From assembly GCA_905221605.1 (NCBI GenBank), contig CAJNDS010000591.1, forward strand, positions 62,001 through 126,000: a DNA stretch of 64,000 nt, written 5' to 3'. Shown here piece after piece: positions 53,520-64,000 of this stretch. The DNA is from Symbiodinium natans. Taxonomy: Eukaryota; Sar; Dinophyceae; Suessiales; Symbiodiniaceae. The translations under genes were made by a program, and so were the position numbers. Below the pieces are notes generated by a model. The model saw only the letters and a program-made list of their open reading frames with translations, had not been told where the DNA came from and ran no database searches. The first letter of the stretch is position 1, and each line of letters begins with the position of its first letter.

Positions 53520-54480
53520 AACCCTATCCCCACCTCCTCATGTGGCATATCCAGGCCCTGCCTCCTGCTCCTCTTGGCAGTGCAGCAGGCGGGTCCGCGG
53601 GCCGACGCCCAGCCTCAGTGTGCCGTTGCAGGGTTTAAGGTTTAGGGTTTGGGGTTTAGGGTTTAGGGCTTAGGGCTTAGGGTTCAGGCGGCAGGGTATG
53701 TTGGCAGCTATTTCGGTGTGAGTTGGGCAGGGCCTTGGCCTTAGAGGGAGAGACAGTCTAAGCCGCCTCTCCAAGCCCGAAACCACTCTCAACCGCCGTG
53801 GGGCCTCAATCGACTTCTGATTTTGCTGCGGGCGAGATGTGCACATTCAGACACAAGGGCGTCAAGCGTGCAATCAGCCCTTCCCACCCAAAGCCCAGTC
53901 AGTCGAAGCTCCGTCCCCACCCCCCGCCCCCACACCCAAGATTCCCACAACCCAGTCACCGCTGCGCCCCGAAACGCCCTCGAATCCTGAACCCTAGACC
54001 CTAAACCTCAAACCCTCAACCCTAAAGCAGAAACCCTAAACACTAAACCCTCAACCCTAAACCCTTCCATGAGCCAAGAGGCCCTACAAAACCTGCAAAC
54101 CATACAAACCCTAAAAGCCTCTGGTGCCATGGCGCGGCCAATCTCAGCCCCGCGGACCCCGCGGGGGGCGCCGCGCCCACGCTCCTTGGAGGGGGCTGGC
54201 AGTGATTCTCACATAAGCACAAAGGGACCCGAAATGAATATGATTTATTCCGACCCCTATATTAGGTCCCAGGGGTCAGTTGGCTCAAGGGTTCGGGATG
54301 GGTTTCTTTTGGGGCTGGTGAGATGTGAGACTGAAATCGTTGGGAGTCTTTAGGTCTAGGTGTAGGTGTGTGTGTGTGTGTGTGTCGGTATCTGTGCAAG
54401 GAGGTCTAAAAGCCACATGACCATCGTGCCTCATTCTTTTGTTGGTTTGGTCGCTGCTGTGATTGATGGTTTAGGCCAGT
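53520..54480 (+). other. Weak exon candidates
   Basis: At 53560-53635 both strands are open (plus: LLLLAVQQAGPRADAQPQCA). A frame at 53798-54004 is P- and H-rich. At 54129-54210 a frame reads MARPISAPRTPRGAPRPRS. A TG dinucleotide run sits at 54364-54385. None is firm. Confidence 0.25.
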
Positions 54481-57217
54481 CCAGCAAGGACAGCAGAGAC
54501 ACAAGTTGGAGCCTCGGAGAATCTCCACGACGCCCCGAAACCCCGAAACCCGAAACCCCGAAACCCCGAAACCCCGAAACCCCGAAACCCCGAAACCCCG
54601 AAACCCCGAAACCCCGAAACCCCGAAAACCCTAAACCCTAAACCCTAAACCCTGAACCCAAAGTTCGGCGTCTTTGAGAGCAAGTGAAGGCTCGGCAGCG
54701 CTCAGGCAGGGGGCGAGCGCTTGAGCGAGGGACTTGCAGGGTTTCTGACGCCCTAAACCCTAAACCCTCAACCCTGAACCCTGAACCCTAAACCCTAAAC
54801 CCTAAACCCGAAACCCTAAACCCGAAACCCTAAACCCTAAACTAAGCCCTAAACCCCAAGCTACCCTAAGCCCTATACCCTAAACTACCCCGAAGCCCTA
54901 AACCCCTAAACCCCATAGGCCCGAAGGGGAAAGCAAGGTGCGCAGCCCTGCTGCAAGGGAAGGGCTTCGGGTTTTCGGGCTTATCAGGCTTGGTAGGGCG
55001 GGGTAAAGATTCTTGCCTAAGCCCTCAGCCCTGAGCCTTAGTTTTTACCCCCTAATCCCCCTAAGAGTCGAAATCTGAGAGGGATGTCTTGGGGCAAATT
55101 GTTGGGGTCCATAAGACAGAATGACACTTTTTGACTTCCAGGTGAACGAACATAGGGGACCCGTAAAGTAGTTCCCAAGCAGTAGGATTCCCTTACAATA
55201 AGGACCCCAATAAGGTACCCCCATTTCGGAAACCCCCACATCATCTGGGGACATCCAGCAGGACCCGAAGCCGCCCAAAACCCCTAACCCTAAACCCTAA
55301 ACCCTGAACCCTAAACCCCGAACCCTAAACCCTAAACCCTAAACCCTAAACCCTAAGCCGAAAGCTTAGAGTTAGAACTTTGAACCCACGCTCTAGGCAG
55401 CGCGCCATCTTCTCAGAAGTCCTGCTCCCCGAAGAGGTCTGGGCCTGTTCCTGGTGAGTGTTGATATGGGGTTTGCCTTTTGAAGTGGGGGTTTAGGGTT
55501 TAGGGTTTAGGAAAATAGGGGGCCCCTAATATCGACCCCAAATAGTAGGATTCCCTATGTAACGAACACCAATAAGGCACCCCTAATTTCGGAACTCCCC
55601 ATATGGTTCCTTCTTGATCTGCATAGGGTTTAGGGTTTGGGGTTTAGGGTGAGGGTGAATATGGGGTGTCTTTGTGGGGATTCGGAGAATCATAGCCCTA
55701 CTTCGTAGGCTCTCACAGTTCTTCATGGCGAAACCCAAACCCCTAAACCCTAAACCCTAAACCCTAAACCCTAAACCCTAAACCCTAAACCCTAAACCCT
55801 AAACCCTAAACCCTAAGAGCAGGTCGCTCTTGAGAATCAGGGGGCAGTTTCCGGACATCATGGTCCCTTTCAAGTTCTTTGTCATGACACGCTAAACCCT
55901 AAACCCTATTCCAGCCTCCCAACCCCCTGAACCCGCAGCCCCCCTGATCCTCAACCTCCAAACTCCAGAACGTTGTAGGGGCGGTCCCCAGTTCCGGGTT
56001 CAAAAGGGTTTAGGGACTTGGGGTTAGGGTTGAGGAATTCCTGAGCCTTGACGCTTTGCCCTACTTGGAGGTTCATGGTACTTATTTACCAATGATAACT
56101 GTACTTATAACTGTACTTATAACCATATTCGGGCACTTAAGGGGCTCATAAGTGGGTTATAAGTTATAAGTACAGTTAAACTTGGTTAACAACCTCCAAC
56201 TAATACCTTGCCAGGGCCAGACGCGTGCGCAGAAGCTGGCTGGGCCCACGCGCACCCGCGAATTCCGCTCCACGAAGCGCCACCTCACGACTTATGGGCT
56301 GTTCTCTAGGTAGAAGCTTTAGGGTTTAGGGTTTAGGGTTTTAGGGTTTAGGACGGAGGGGTGCCTATACAAGTTGGGCTGCTTGAATGTAGGAAGGAAG
56401 CAGCGTTGAGGGTGTAGGGTTCCCCAAGCCCTTACCCCTAAATTTGGGCCTCAGGCTTTAGGCAATTTGGGAGCGCCTGATTGATTGAAATCTCAAGCCC
56501 CAAGCTCCAAAATCTTGGACTCGAAGTAATCCTCGTAACTACCCTGACTGCTCCGAAACCCTAGACCCTAAACCCTAAACCTTAAAACCTAAATCCTAAA
56601 CCCTGAAGCCCTAGGTCCCTAAGTCCCCTAAACGTGAAGCCTTAAGCCCCGAGAACTTGTAAAGCCGAAACCTTATGCCCTCAAAGCCCTCGTCCCCAAA
56701 CCCTAGAGCCCGAAACTCTCTTAACCCCTGCAAGCCTGACACCCCTAAACCCTAAACCCTAAACCCTAAGCCCTAAGCCCTAAACCCTACGAAAACACTA
56801 AACCCTAAACCCGAAACCCTAAACCCTAAACCCTTACACCCGAAAGCCTTGGACTCACAGGGGTTGCGGACCCTCGAAGCATGCCCATATGCATCCTTCA
56901 ATGCAGCCCTAAACCCTGAGACCCTAGACCCTAAACCCCAAACTCGACACCCTAAACCCTAAACCCTGAACCCTGAACCCTAAACACGAAACCCTAAACC
57001 CTAAACCCTAAACCCTAAACCCTAAACCCTAAACCCTAAACCCTAAACCCTAAACCCTAAACCCTAAACCCTAAACCCTAAACCCCTAAACCCTAAACCC
57101 TAAACCCTAAACCCTAAACCCTAAACCCTAAACCCTAAACCCAGGGAGCCCCGGCCCCTGAGCGCCGGGAGCTACGCGCAGCGGAAGCGGCCGGGCGGCG
57201 CGCCCCGCGGCGGACGG
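54480..57217 (+). CDS. Multi-exon gene of unknown function
   Basis: Exons: about 54480-54530 (SKDSRDTSWSLGESPRR), 54663-54683 (FGVFESK), 55397-55453 (QRAIFSEVLLPEEVWACSW, donor GTGAGT), 55823-55880 (SLLRIRGQFPDIMVPFKFF), 56215-56309 (RTREFRSTKRHLTTYGLFS) and 57145-57217 (PLSAGSYAQRKRPGGAPRGG). The last four join in consistent phase by GT-AG introns filled with telomeric arrays and MITE copies. Joins of the first two exons are not resolved. The protein is basic. FPDIMVPFKF resembles FPAIMVSQFEK in the gene at 12680, perhaps by chance. Start and end are not located. Confidence 0.5.
54535..54632. repeat. CCCCGAAA octamer array
   Basis: About 12 units of CCCCGAAA, starting where the exon at 54480 ends (CGACGCCCCGAAACC). 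Confidence 0.95.
55141..55605. mobile_element. Two MITE family B copies around an exon
   Basis: One at 55141-55250 (AACATAGGGGACCC ... CCCCAATAAGGTACCCC) and one at 55509-55605 (GAAAATAGGGGGCCCC ... CCAATAAGGCACCCC) lie in the introns on either side of the 55397 exon. Confidence 0.8.
56061..56200. mobile_element. MITE family A copy in an intron
   Basis: Left end CTACTTGGAGGTTCATGGTAC, interior GGGCACTTAAGGGGCTCATA, right end decayed to TTAACAACCTCCAACTA. It precedes the exon at 56215. Confidence 0.85.
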
Positions 57218-57808
57218 GTTTTGGGTATGGGGTTTAGGCTTTTGGGGTTTAGGGTTTAGGGTTTAGGGTTTGGGGTTTAGGGTTTAGGGTTTAGGGTTTA
57301 GGGGTTTAGGCTTTTGGGGTTTAGGGTTTAGGGTTTAGGGTTTGGGGTTTAGGGTTTGGGGTTTAGGCTTTTGGGGTTTAGGGTTTAGGGTTTGGGGTTT
57401 AGGGTTTAGGGTTTAGGCTTTTGGGGTTTAGGGTTTAGGGTTTAGGGTTTAGGGTTCAGGGTTTAAGGTTTGGGGTTTTGGGGTGTCGGGGTTTGGGGTT
57501 CAGGGTTTACGGTTTTGGTTCGGGTTTAGGGTTTAGGGTTTGGGGTTGGGGTTGGGGGTTTAAGGGTTTAGGGTTTCGGGGTTTAGGGTTTTGGGGTCTA
57601 GGGGCTTTCGAAGAGGCATGGATGCAAACAGGTTCAGGGTTTCATATGCTTGCCTGCAACCTCGGTCTACTGCCATTCTGTGCAAAGAGGTTCCTGAATC
57701 ATTTAGGTCTGAGAGTTTTTGCTGAGTAACCCCATACCCTAAACCCTAAACCCCAAACCCCTGAACCCCACTCCCTAAACCCCAAACCCCATACCCTAAA
57801 CCCAAAAC

Positions 57809-57830
57809 CCTAGGCGGGTGGCAAAAAAAA
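57809..57830 (+). repeat. Dispersed motif CTAGGCGGGTGGCAAAAAA
   Basis: TAGGCGGGTGGCAAAAAA here matches copies near 5168, 18899, 25054, 31980, 37763, 45088 and 60898, all on the plus strand. Copies at 31980 and 60898 also share an upstream CCTGAGTGTCAG. Flanking sequence is otherwise unrelated. Function unknown. Confidence 0.8.
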
Positions 57831-57945
57831 CCTAAACCCTAAACCCTAAAACCTAAACCCTAAACCCCAAACCCCAAACCCTAAACCCCAAACCCTAAAC
57901 CCCAAACTAAACCCCCCTTTGTGCAACACACCTCCCACAGAATCG

Positions 57946-58018
57946 GGGCCTGCCGTGAAGCCGAGGCTTCTGAAGGCCTCGGAGCCACCGCATCCAAGTA
58001 TGGAGCCCAAGGCCCCTG
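57946..58018 (+). CDS. Candidate exon, unknown function
   Basis: After TCCCACAG a frame reads SGPAVKPRLLKASEPPHPSM then EPKAPE and ends at GAG|GTTTGG. It may follow the exon at 57145, but the phase does not match directly. P- and K-rich. Confidence 0.4.
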
Positions 58019-58553
58019 AGGTTTGGGGTTTGGGGTTTAGGGTTTGGGGTTTGGGGTTTAGGGTTTGGGGTTTAGGGTTTAGGGTTTGGGGTTTGGGGTT
58101 TAGGGTTTAGGGTTTAGTGAGGTTAGGGTTTAGGGTTTAGGGTCTAGGCCTCCATCTTGGGGCGTTTGGGGCGTTTGAGGGCTTCAGGGTCAGAGGCTTC
58201 GGTTTTGCACGGTTAGGGTTTTTAGGGCTTAGGGCTTAGGGTTTAGGGTTTAGGGTTCAGGGTCTAAAGGCCACCATCTTGGGGGCCTTTTGGGGGCGCT
58301 TTTTGTCGTTTTTGCTTCGGGTTTTGCTGGGTGGAGAAGGGCTTGAAGTCAAGGGCTCGTATGGTTTCAGGCGTTTGGGTTGCGGGCTCTGCTGGGTTGA
58401 ACCAAGGGAGTTTTACGGGGCTTGAGGTGGTTTTGGGGGGGGGATGACTCAACAAAAGGGTTCAGGGTCGAAGGAAGGTTAAGCCCTAAACCCTAAACCC
58501 TAAACCCTAAACCCTAAACCCTAAACCCTAAACCCTAAACCCTAAACCCGAAG

Positions 58554-60560
58554 GTTCAGTGTTGTTGAGGGCCGCGAGGGGCTGGTGGGTCGCGCTCAAA
58601 TGATCAAAGGAGCCATCCAGGAAACACTACCAGCCCAGCGATTGGGCTTCCTGCAGGGTTTAGGGTTTAGGGTTTAGGGTTTAGGGTTTAGGGCCTTCCA
58701 GGACGGTTCGGTACCGGGTGAATTGCAACAGGGTCATTCGAGCTTTGCTCATCAACACCATTCTTGTGCAAGGAGTGAGCAGCCTCAACCTCTTCCTTAT
58801 TGGCTCTTGCTCCTCCTAGCGTTTTTGGGTTAAGGGCTGAACAGTTTAAAGTTTTGGGGTGTACTTAGAGATTCCAGGGGACCCAACCTACTTATAAGTA
58901 GCCATGAATCTCCAAACATCACACGATTCGGCAGGTCATGGAGTCGTTCCGGACCTTTGCCGGGCGCTGCCCGCGCCGCTTGCGCATCGAGCGGCTGCGG
59001 AAAAAGCGGCCTGGACTTGTCAGTGGGAGAGGCTTGAAGGGTCATGGGTAGTTACAGGGTTTAGGGTTTAGGGTTCAGGGTTTAGGGTAGCCTGGCCGGG
59101 CGAGGTATCGAAGCCCGTTGCAAAAGGGTTTGGGTAGTAACCTACCTGAGGGTTTAGCCCAGTTAGAGCCCAAGTTGCAGCTTCAAAATGTCAGAACCCA
59201 TAGCAAACCCGTGGCCCGTGGATGCGAAGTACGCCTGCTCCCGTCGTCAGGTACGCGACCCTGGCTACTTGGCTGGTTTCGCGCGTGGGGGTTTGGGGTT
59301 CTCGCCCACCATTCCTGTCAACCACAGCTCCTAACCCTCCTACCCGCCAAGAAAAAAAGACAAAGAGCCCAAATGAAATCCCTACTTGGAGGTTAAGGGG
59401 TAGTTTCAGCAGGGGTTGCAAGCAGGAACGCCTGGGCTGCAAAGACTAGAAACTTACTTAGGGTACCTATAACCCTACTTGTACCCCAGGAATCTTCGAG
59501 TAACTGTGAGGGTGTTGCCAAGTTAGCGTGTAGGGTTTGCTACTTGGAAGCCTTGCGCCTACTGGGCAGGATGTGCAGAAGCTGCTGATGGAGCGGGATG
59601 TGGACGTGTCACTGCCCTGGTACGAAGACAACAGCCCCCTCCCCCTTGAGGCTCGCTGTCAGACTTCAGACACTTCTCTACAAGCTTCGAGCCCAGAAGA
59701 TGTCTGGGAGTCTAGGACGTAGGGACGTTAAACTTCACACCCTGATAAACACCTTCTAAACCCTAAACCCTAAGCCCTAAACCTAAACCCTAAACCCCAA
59801 ACCCCAAACCCTAAACCCTAAACCCTACACCCTCAACCCTCAACCCTCAACCCTCAACCCAAAACCCTCAACCCTAAACCCCAAGCCCTACAGTCGAACC
59901 CCCCCCCCCCCCCCCCCCGCCCAAACAAGAAAGTAAGAAAGTGCATCTTTGTTTTTTTGGGGCCCTGATTTGGCCCAGGGACTGCGGCCGCTTAGATGAC
60001 AGCACCTGAAGCATCAGAGGACGTATGAGGGCTTAGGGAGGGTTTAGGGAGTTTAGGGTCGCAGGGAGTGATTATATACTACTGTTCGTTTAAGAGCCCC
60101 CCCCCAAGAAACATCAAGAAACAGATTCTTCCTTGTAAGGGCAATATAGGGATTTTACTATCTTTTGTGTTTTGGGGGGGGTTCTTAACTCAAGCAAAGA
60201 ATAGATTTCAGGGCTTACAAGGACCTTCTTGGAAAATGCCAAACTGCATCCGATTCTGGCCGGCTAGCTTTTAGGCAGGGACCACAAACAAAATGTGTGC
60301 TGGAGGGTTTCCGGGAAGAGTAGTAGAGTTTGGTGGAAGTGTGCTGTTTGGCTTTTTACCTTATGAGCTGGGAGATGTCGAATTGGAGTTTCATGGGTAC
60401 ACAAAAAAGTATGGGTTTACAAGTAAACTTAGCTAAGTGCACTTATAACTAATCAGTTACCATGAGCCCGCCAAGTAGGCCTTCGACGACACGGAGTATG
60501 ACTTGCGGACGCCCGACGAGTGGATGGCGTTTTGCCACTCTACCGATTTGTTTATGGGGA
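58554..60560 (+). CDS. Multi-exon gene of unknown function
   Basis: Exons 58554-58652 (GLVGRAQMIKGAIQETLPAQ), 58702-58774 (NRVIRALLINTILVQG), 58935 to about 59020 (MESFRTFAGRCPRRLRIERL), 59570-59650 (DVQKLLMERDVDVSLPWYED) and 60479 to about 60560 (AFDDTEYDLRTPDEWMAFCH). The first three agree in phase (GC-AG, then GT-AG), and the last two join in phase 0 by a GC-AG intron, giving PLPLEAFDDTEYDLRTPDEW. That phrase reminds me of dynein heavy-chain tail sequence, but I cannot confirm it. Whether the first three and last two are one gene is not certain. The acceptor of the last exon is the end of a family A MITE. Confidence 0.5.
60382..60478. mobile_element. MITE family A copy whose right end is a splice acceptor
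   Basis: Left end TTGGAGTTTCATGGGTAC; right end TTACCATGAGCCCGCCAAGTAG, immediately followed by the exon starting GCCTTCGACGAC. Confidence 0.7.
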
Positions 60561-60980
60561 AGCGGGTGTTGTGGGTTTAGTTGGACTGCTTTATCCCTTT
60601 CTTTCGGTGAAGGTCTCCCTAAACCCCAAACCCCAAACCCCAAACCCCAAACCCTAGTTAAACCCGTCTTTTCGAAGGGTGTCGTGGCCTCACTGTGGAG
60701 AGGGTATATAGGGAATAGCCCTGTGGTGTGTCAAGGTTCCCCCTCCCCCACAGAGGAGGTGGCAGAGCAGCTAAACCCTAACCCTAAACCCTAAACCCTA
60801 AACCCTAAACCCTAAACCCTAAACCCTAAACCCTAAACCCTAAACCCTAAACCCTAAACCCTAAACCCTAAAACCTGGGTCCCGGCCTGAGTGTCAGCTA
60901 GGCGGGTGGCACAAAGAAACCCTAAAACCTAAACCCGAAGCAAGAAAGTCCTAAACCTTAAGCCCTAAACCCCGACGAAG

Positions 60981-61580
60981 GCCGCGATGGGAGCGGCCAG
61001 TTCAAGCCCCTGCCTGCCCTGGCTCTCTGGAGAGACCCCGCTGCTCGGACGGACTCCCAGAAGCTTCCGGGCTCAGAGCTTAGGGTTTAGGGTTTGGGGT
61101 TTGGGGTTTGGGGTTTAGGGTTTGCGGTTTAGGATTTAGGGTTTAAGCACATCCCTCAAAGCCTAAACCCTTAACTTCTTCCTTTGCAACCCTTTGCTTC
61201 AATGGAGTCTTCGAGGCGTCTGCCTGCGAGGGGCCAAAGCTTTGTGCCAAGATTGTTGGATGCTGAGGATGGAAAGAAAGGGGTACCGCACAAAGCCCAG
61301 CCGACCCCAAATCAACCCGTTTAGACTCTAAACTCTAAACCCTCAACCCTAATCCCGATGATAAGCCCTAAGCCCTAAACTTGTTATAAGCCCTAAACCC
61401 TAAACCCTAGACCCTAAACCCTAAACCCTTAACCCTCAACCCTAAACCCTAAACCCTAAACCCTAAACCCTAAACCCTTAACCCTTAACCCTTAACCCTA
61501 ACCCCCCGTTTGACCTCTGTGCTGCAAAGCCAAGGACAGCGGCGTGGGATACTGGCGCCGTGCTCCTCCGACTTGCCCTG
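60981..61580 (+). CDS. Candidate exons, unknown function
   Basis: At 60981-61077 a frame contains MGAASSSPCLPWLSGETPLL, with an MGxxxS start that could be myristoylated if it is a true N-terminus. At 61204-61323 an ATG frame reads MESSRRLPARGQSFVPRLLD; another frame is also open there. At about 61535-61580 a frame reads CKAKDSGVGYWRRAPPTCPG. Order suggests one gene; junctions are unresolved. Confidence 0.3.
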
Positions 61581-61737
61581 GCATGGGTTTAGGGTTTAGG
61601 GTTTAGGGTTTAGGGTTTAGGGTTTAGGGTTTAGGGTTTAGGGTTAGGGTTTAGGGTTTAGGGTTTAGGGTTTAGGGTTTAGGGTTTAGGGTTTAGGGTT
61701 TAGGGTTTAGGGTCTAGGGTTTAGGGTTTAGGGTCTA

Positions 61738-61995
61738 GGGTCCAGGGTTCTGTGGGTTTAAGGCTTAGGGCCACTTAGGGGTTTGGGGTTTGGGGTTTAG
61801 GGGTTCAGGGGTTCAGGGTTCAGTGTCCATCTGTCAGTGAGCTGGCGCCGACCTCAGTCCATGCTTCAAAAAGGGTTCTGTGGATTTAAGGCTTAGGGTT
61901 ATTTAGGAGTTTCGGGTTTAGGGTTACTTAGGGGTTTTGGGTTTAGGGTTCAAAAGGGTTCTGTGGAAATAAGGCTTTGGGGTTATGTAGGGTTT
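61738..61995. repeat. Three diverged copies of a ~100-bp repeat
   Basis: AGGGTTCTGTGGGTTTAAGGCTTAGGG at about 61744 recurs with changes at 61874 and 61957. Each copy is followed by a short TTAGGGTT stretch. Confidence 0.8.
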
Positions 61996-62161
61996 CAGGG
62001 TTTAGGGGTCGAGGGCTGTTTAGGGGTTTATGGGTTTCGGGGTTTAGGTTTGGGGGTTTAGGGGTTTCGGGGTTGTTTGGGGGTTAGGGTGTAGGCTTCT
62101 TAGAGAGAATGTCAACAGTTGGTTTAGCACCAGGGTGGCGGCAAGGGGTCCTTTTTGCAAT

Positions 62162-62162
<1 letters not shown>

Positions 62163-62230
<68 letters not shown>

Positions 62231-62357
62231 AGGGAGGGAGGGAGGGAGGGAGGGAGAAGGAGGGAGGGAGGAGCGAGGGAGAGGGAGAGGGAGAGGGAGA
62301 GAGGGAGAGAGGGAGACGGGGAGAGAGGGAGAGAGAGAGAGAAAGACAGAGAGCGGG
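62163..62357. repeat. GA and GAGGGA tract
   Basis: About 190 bases of GAGAGA changing to GGGAGGGA and GAGGGAGA. Frames through it (poly RE, poly SL) are not genes. Confidence 0.97.
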
Positions 62358-63206
62358 CAATGAATCCTAAACTGGGCTGAAGCCCTCAAACCGGCCATGC
62401 GGGCAAAAGCCCAAGCAAATCATAGCCCGAAGACCCTACCCCCAAACTACCCCGAACACCAATCCGCTCGATGTGGCTCCAAAAGAAGATACCCTGCGCT
62501 GTGGCTGGTCTGCCAGGAGGATCACAAAGATCTAAATCCTAAACCCTAAACTCTAAACCCTTTGTCCCTAAACCCTAAACCCTAAACCCTAAACCCTAAA
62601 CCCTAAACCCTAAACCCTAAACCCTAAACCCTGAACCCTAAACCGTAAACCCCAAACCCCAAACCCCAAACCCCAAACCCCAAACCCCAAACCCTAAACC
62701 CTAAACCCTAAACCCTAAACCCTAAACCCTAAACCCTAACCCTCACCCCGGAACCCCAAAAACACATCACAACTCCCCGAAGACCTCAGATCGCCCCGAG
62801 GCTTTAGTCTTGCACTACCACAGTCATGCCAAGAAGTTTGAGATCCAATATGAGGACAGGGTTTAGGGTTTAGGGTTTAGGGTTTAGGGTTCAGGGTTTA
62901 GGGTTTAGGGTTTAGATGGCTTAAGTGTTTTCGAGGCTAGGTGGCCCCCTTGGGGTACTTCGTCGTTCCCCTCTGGGTTCAGGGGCCGAGGGTGACGTTG
63001 TGGCGACCTGCTTGGGAGGATTTCTCAACTCGAGGGCTGCGCTCAGGAGCTTTGAGGCTATAGGGCTTGGTGTCTCTAGGGGCCTGCAATTGTGGGAGAC
63101 TTTGGGCCCTAAACCCTAAACCCGAAGACCGAAGCCCTTAGACCCTAAACCCTAAACCCTAAACCCTAAACCCTAAACCTTAAACCCTAAACCCTAAACC
63201 CTAAAG

Positions 63207-63924
63207 TCTTTGCTGAGGGCTCGCTACCAACACTTGAGAGCCCGAAGCTGTCCGAGCTTCGCGAGCGACTTGAGAGCACTGAACGTGCAGCCCAGGTAAA
63301 GCTGGGGCTGCTGGACGCTCCAAGGCAAGGTAAGGCCCACACTGGCCGTCAAGGCGGTCGAGCCTTTGAGTCTCAAAGGTAAAGACCCTAAACCCAAGAC
63401 CTTTTGCTGGTGCAACCTGGCCCCCCCCCCCAAGGAGCGCTGCTCGTGCAACCCGGCCCCCCACCAAGGACTTGCTGGTGCAACCCGGGCCCCCTAAACC
63501 CTAAACCCTAAACCCTAACTCTGTTTGGTTCGAACCATTGCAGAAGCTGGCAAGCGAGGACCCCGAGCCTGTTGGAAACGGAGGACGTCGTGGCATGGTC
63601 GACCACCTCCCAAGAAGCACGGCGGATATGGAGGGCCGCAGAGAGTGAAGCCTCATCCCTGTAGGCCCTCTATGGTGAGTCCTCAAAACCCCCCCCCCCC
63701 CCCCCCCCCAAATAAGAGGGGCCGCCTTATAATGAGGGCCCGAAAAGGGATCCTGATCTCGAGAAATCACCATATGAATTCCAAAAAACCCTCAAGACTT
63801 GGGGTGGTTTCGCTTGTTCCCGGTTAGTTGGCAGGCGCAGCTTGCAGTACCCCCCAAGCCGCAACTCCCCCAGACCCAGGACTGCGCGTCATGTTCCGGG
63901 GGGAGGACCCAGAGGCTGCTTTCG
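63207..63924 (+). CDS. R/G/P-rich protein gene, three exons, continues past the window
   Basis: Exon 63207-63329 reads LESPKLSELRERLESTERAA and is probably a short coiled coil. Exon 63544-63674 follows TTGCAG in phase 1 and reads WHGRPPPKKHGGYGGPQRV. Exon 63848-63924 follows CTTGCAG in phase 0 and reads YPPSRNSPRPRTARHVPGGG. Donors are GTAAGG, GTGAGT and GTTTAG. The R/G/P-rich tail resembles that of RNA-binding proteins, but no domain is present. An alternative frame in the second exon (KLASEDPEPVGNGGRRGM) ends in a stop and does not fit the phase. Confidence 0.55.
63685..63712. repeat. Cytosine homopolymer
   Basis: About 20 consecutive C within the intron. Similar C or G runs of 10-24 bases occur near 7800, 12456, 13680, 41627, 46671, 49807, 59890 and throughout 32.9-33.9 kb. 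Their exact lengths may not be reliable. Confidence 0.9.
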
Positions 63925-64000
63925 GTTTAGGGTTTAGGGTTTAGGGTTTAGGGTGTAGGGTTTAGGGTTTAGGGTTTCCGTTGGGCTCCACATTCAGGGC

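Larger units (their letters stand above)
1..64000. repeat. Interspersed telomere-like heptamer arrays across the window
   Basis: Arrays of TTTAGGG or CCCTAAA and one-base variants recur every few hundred bases in both orientations. Large, fairly pure examples lie near 2626-2862, 9874-10022, 14920-15030, 15712-15805, 19556-19655, 24597-24672, 31322-31450, 34145-34275, 40386-40615, 42930-43062, 46365-46430, 51977-52038, 55745-55815, 56990-57142, 60778-60872, 61575-61735 and 62570-62740. The heptamer is the telomere repeat of plants and dinoflagellates (known). Because arrays sit between exons of the same gene in both orientations, they are internal chromosome repeats, not a chromosome end. Many fall inside introns of the gene models below. 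Confidence 0.97.

Noticed and set aside
62084-62398. Ser/Leu- and Arg/Glu-rich frames
   Set aside because: Translations of the GA tract.
1-64000. A true chromosome end
   Set aside because: Arrays occur in both orientations and lie between exons of the same genes; none is terminal.

Overview
The window looks like nuclear DNA of a dinoflagellate, most likely a Symbiodiniaceae relative. Three things point that way. Plant-type telomeric heptamers (TTTAGGG/CCCTAAA) and close variants are scattered through almost all of it. Exons are tiny and joined across introns that often start with GC or GA instead of GT, end in AG, and are usually followed by an exon starting with G. There is also a single-exon UBL plus RCC1-like repeat gene of a kind common in that group (family knowledge). 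No tRNA, rRNA or CRISPR array was found. Almost all real coding sequence is in exons of 25-600 bases, so long ATG-to-stop frames are a poor guide; most are translations of the repeats.

Layout. 1-7.9 kb: isolated exon candidates among telomeric arrays, one minus-strand exon pair at 2.4-2.7 kb. 7.95-9.4 kb: the UBL/RCC1-repeat gene. 10-12 kb: more exons, a GAA tract and a hairpin. 12.68-14.62 kb: an eight-exon gene of unknown function, all introns GT-AG. 17.5-21.5 kb: exons of at least one unknown gene. 21.83-23.59 kb: a five-exon JmjC-like dioxygenase gene. 27.3-43.1 kb: a 21-exon ubiquitin-specific protease whose introns hold telomeric arrays, MITEs, a 2.1-kb TIR element and pieces of a broken UBL/RCC1 gene. 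46.43-51.94 kb: a 5.5-kb DNA transposon on the minus strand with an IS1595/Merlin-type transposase, a GRF zinc-finger protein and a secreted or membrane protein; it has almost no telomeric repeats. 54.5-57.2, 58.5-60.6 and 63.2-64 kb: three further plus-strand exon chains of unknown function.

The most interesting theme is intron origin. Telomeric arrays and several MITE families sit exactly between exons, often flanked by short direct repeats that contain the splice sites. At 2.6 kb a perfect 37-base duplication surrounds a telomeric array, and splicing within the two copies restores the original reading frame. The sequence therefore suggests that telomeric-repeat insertions and MITEs both act as sources of new introns. 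Gene models here were built by hand from reading frame, phase and family motifs; no alignment or transcript was available.
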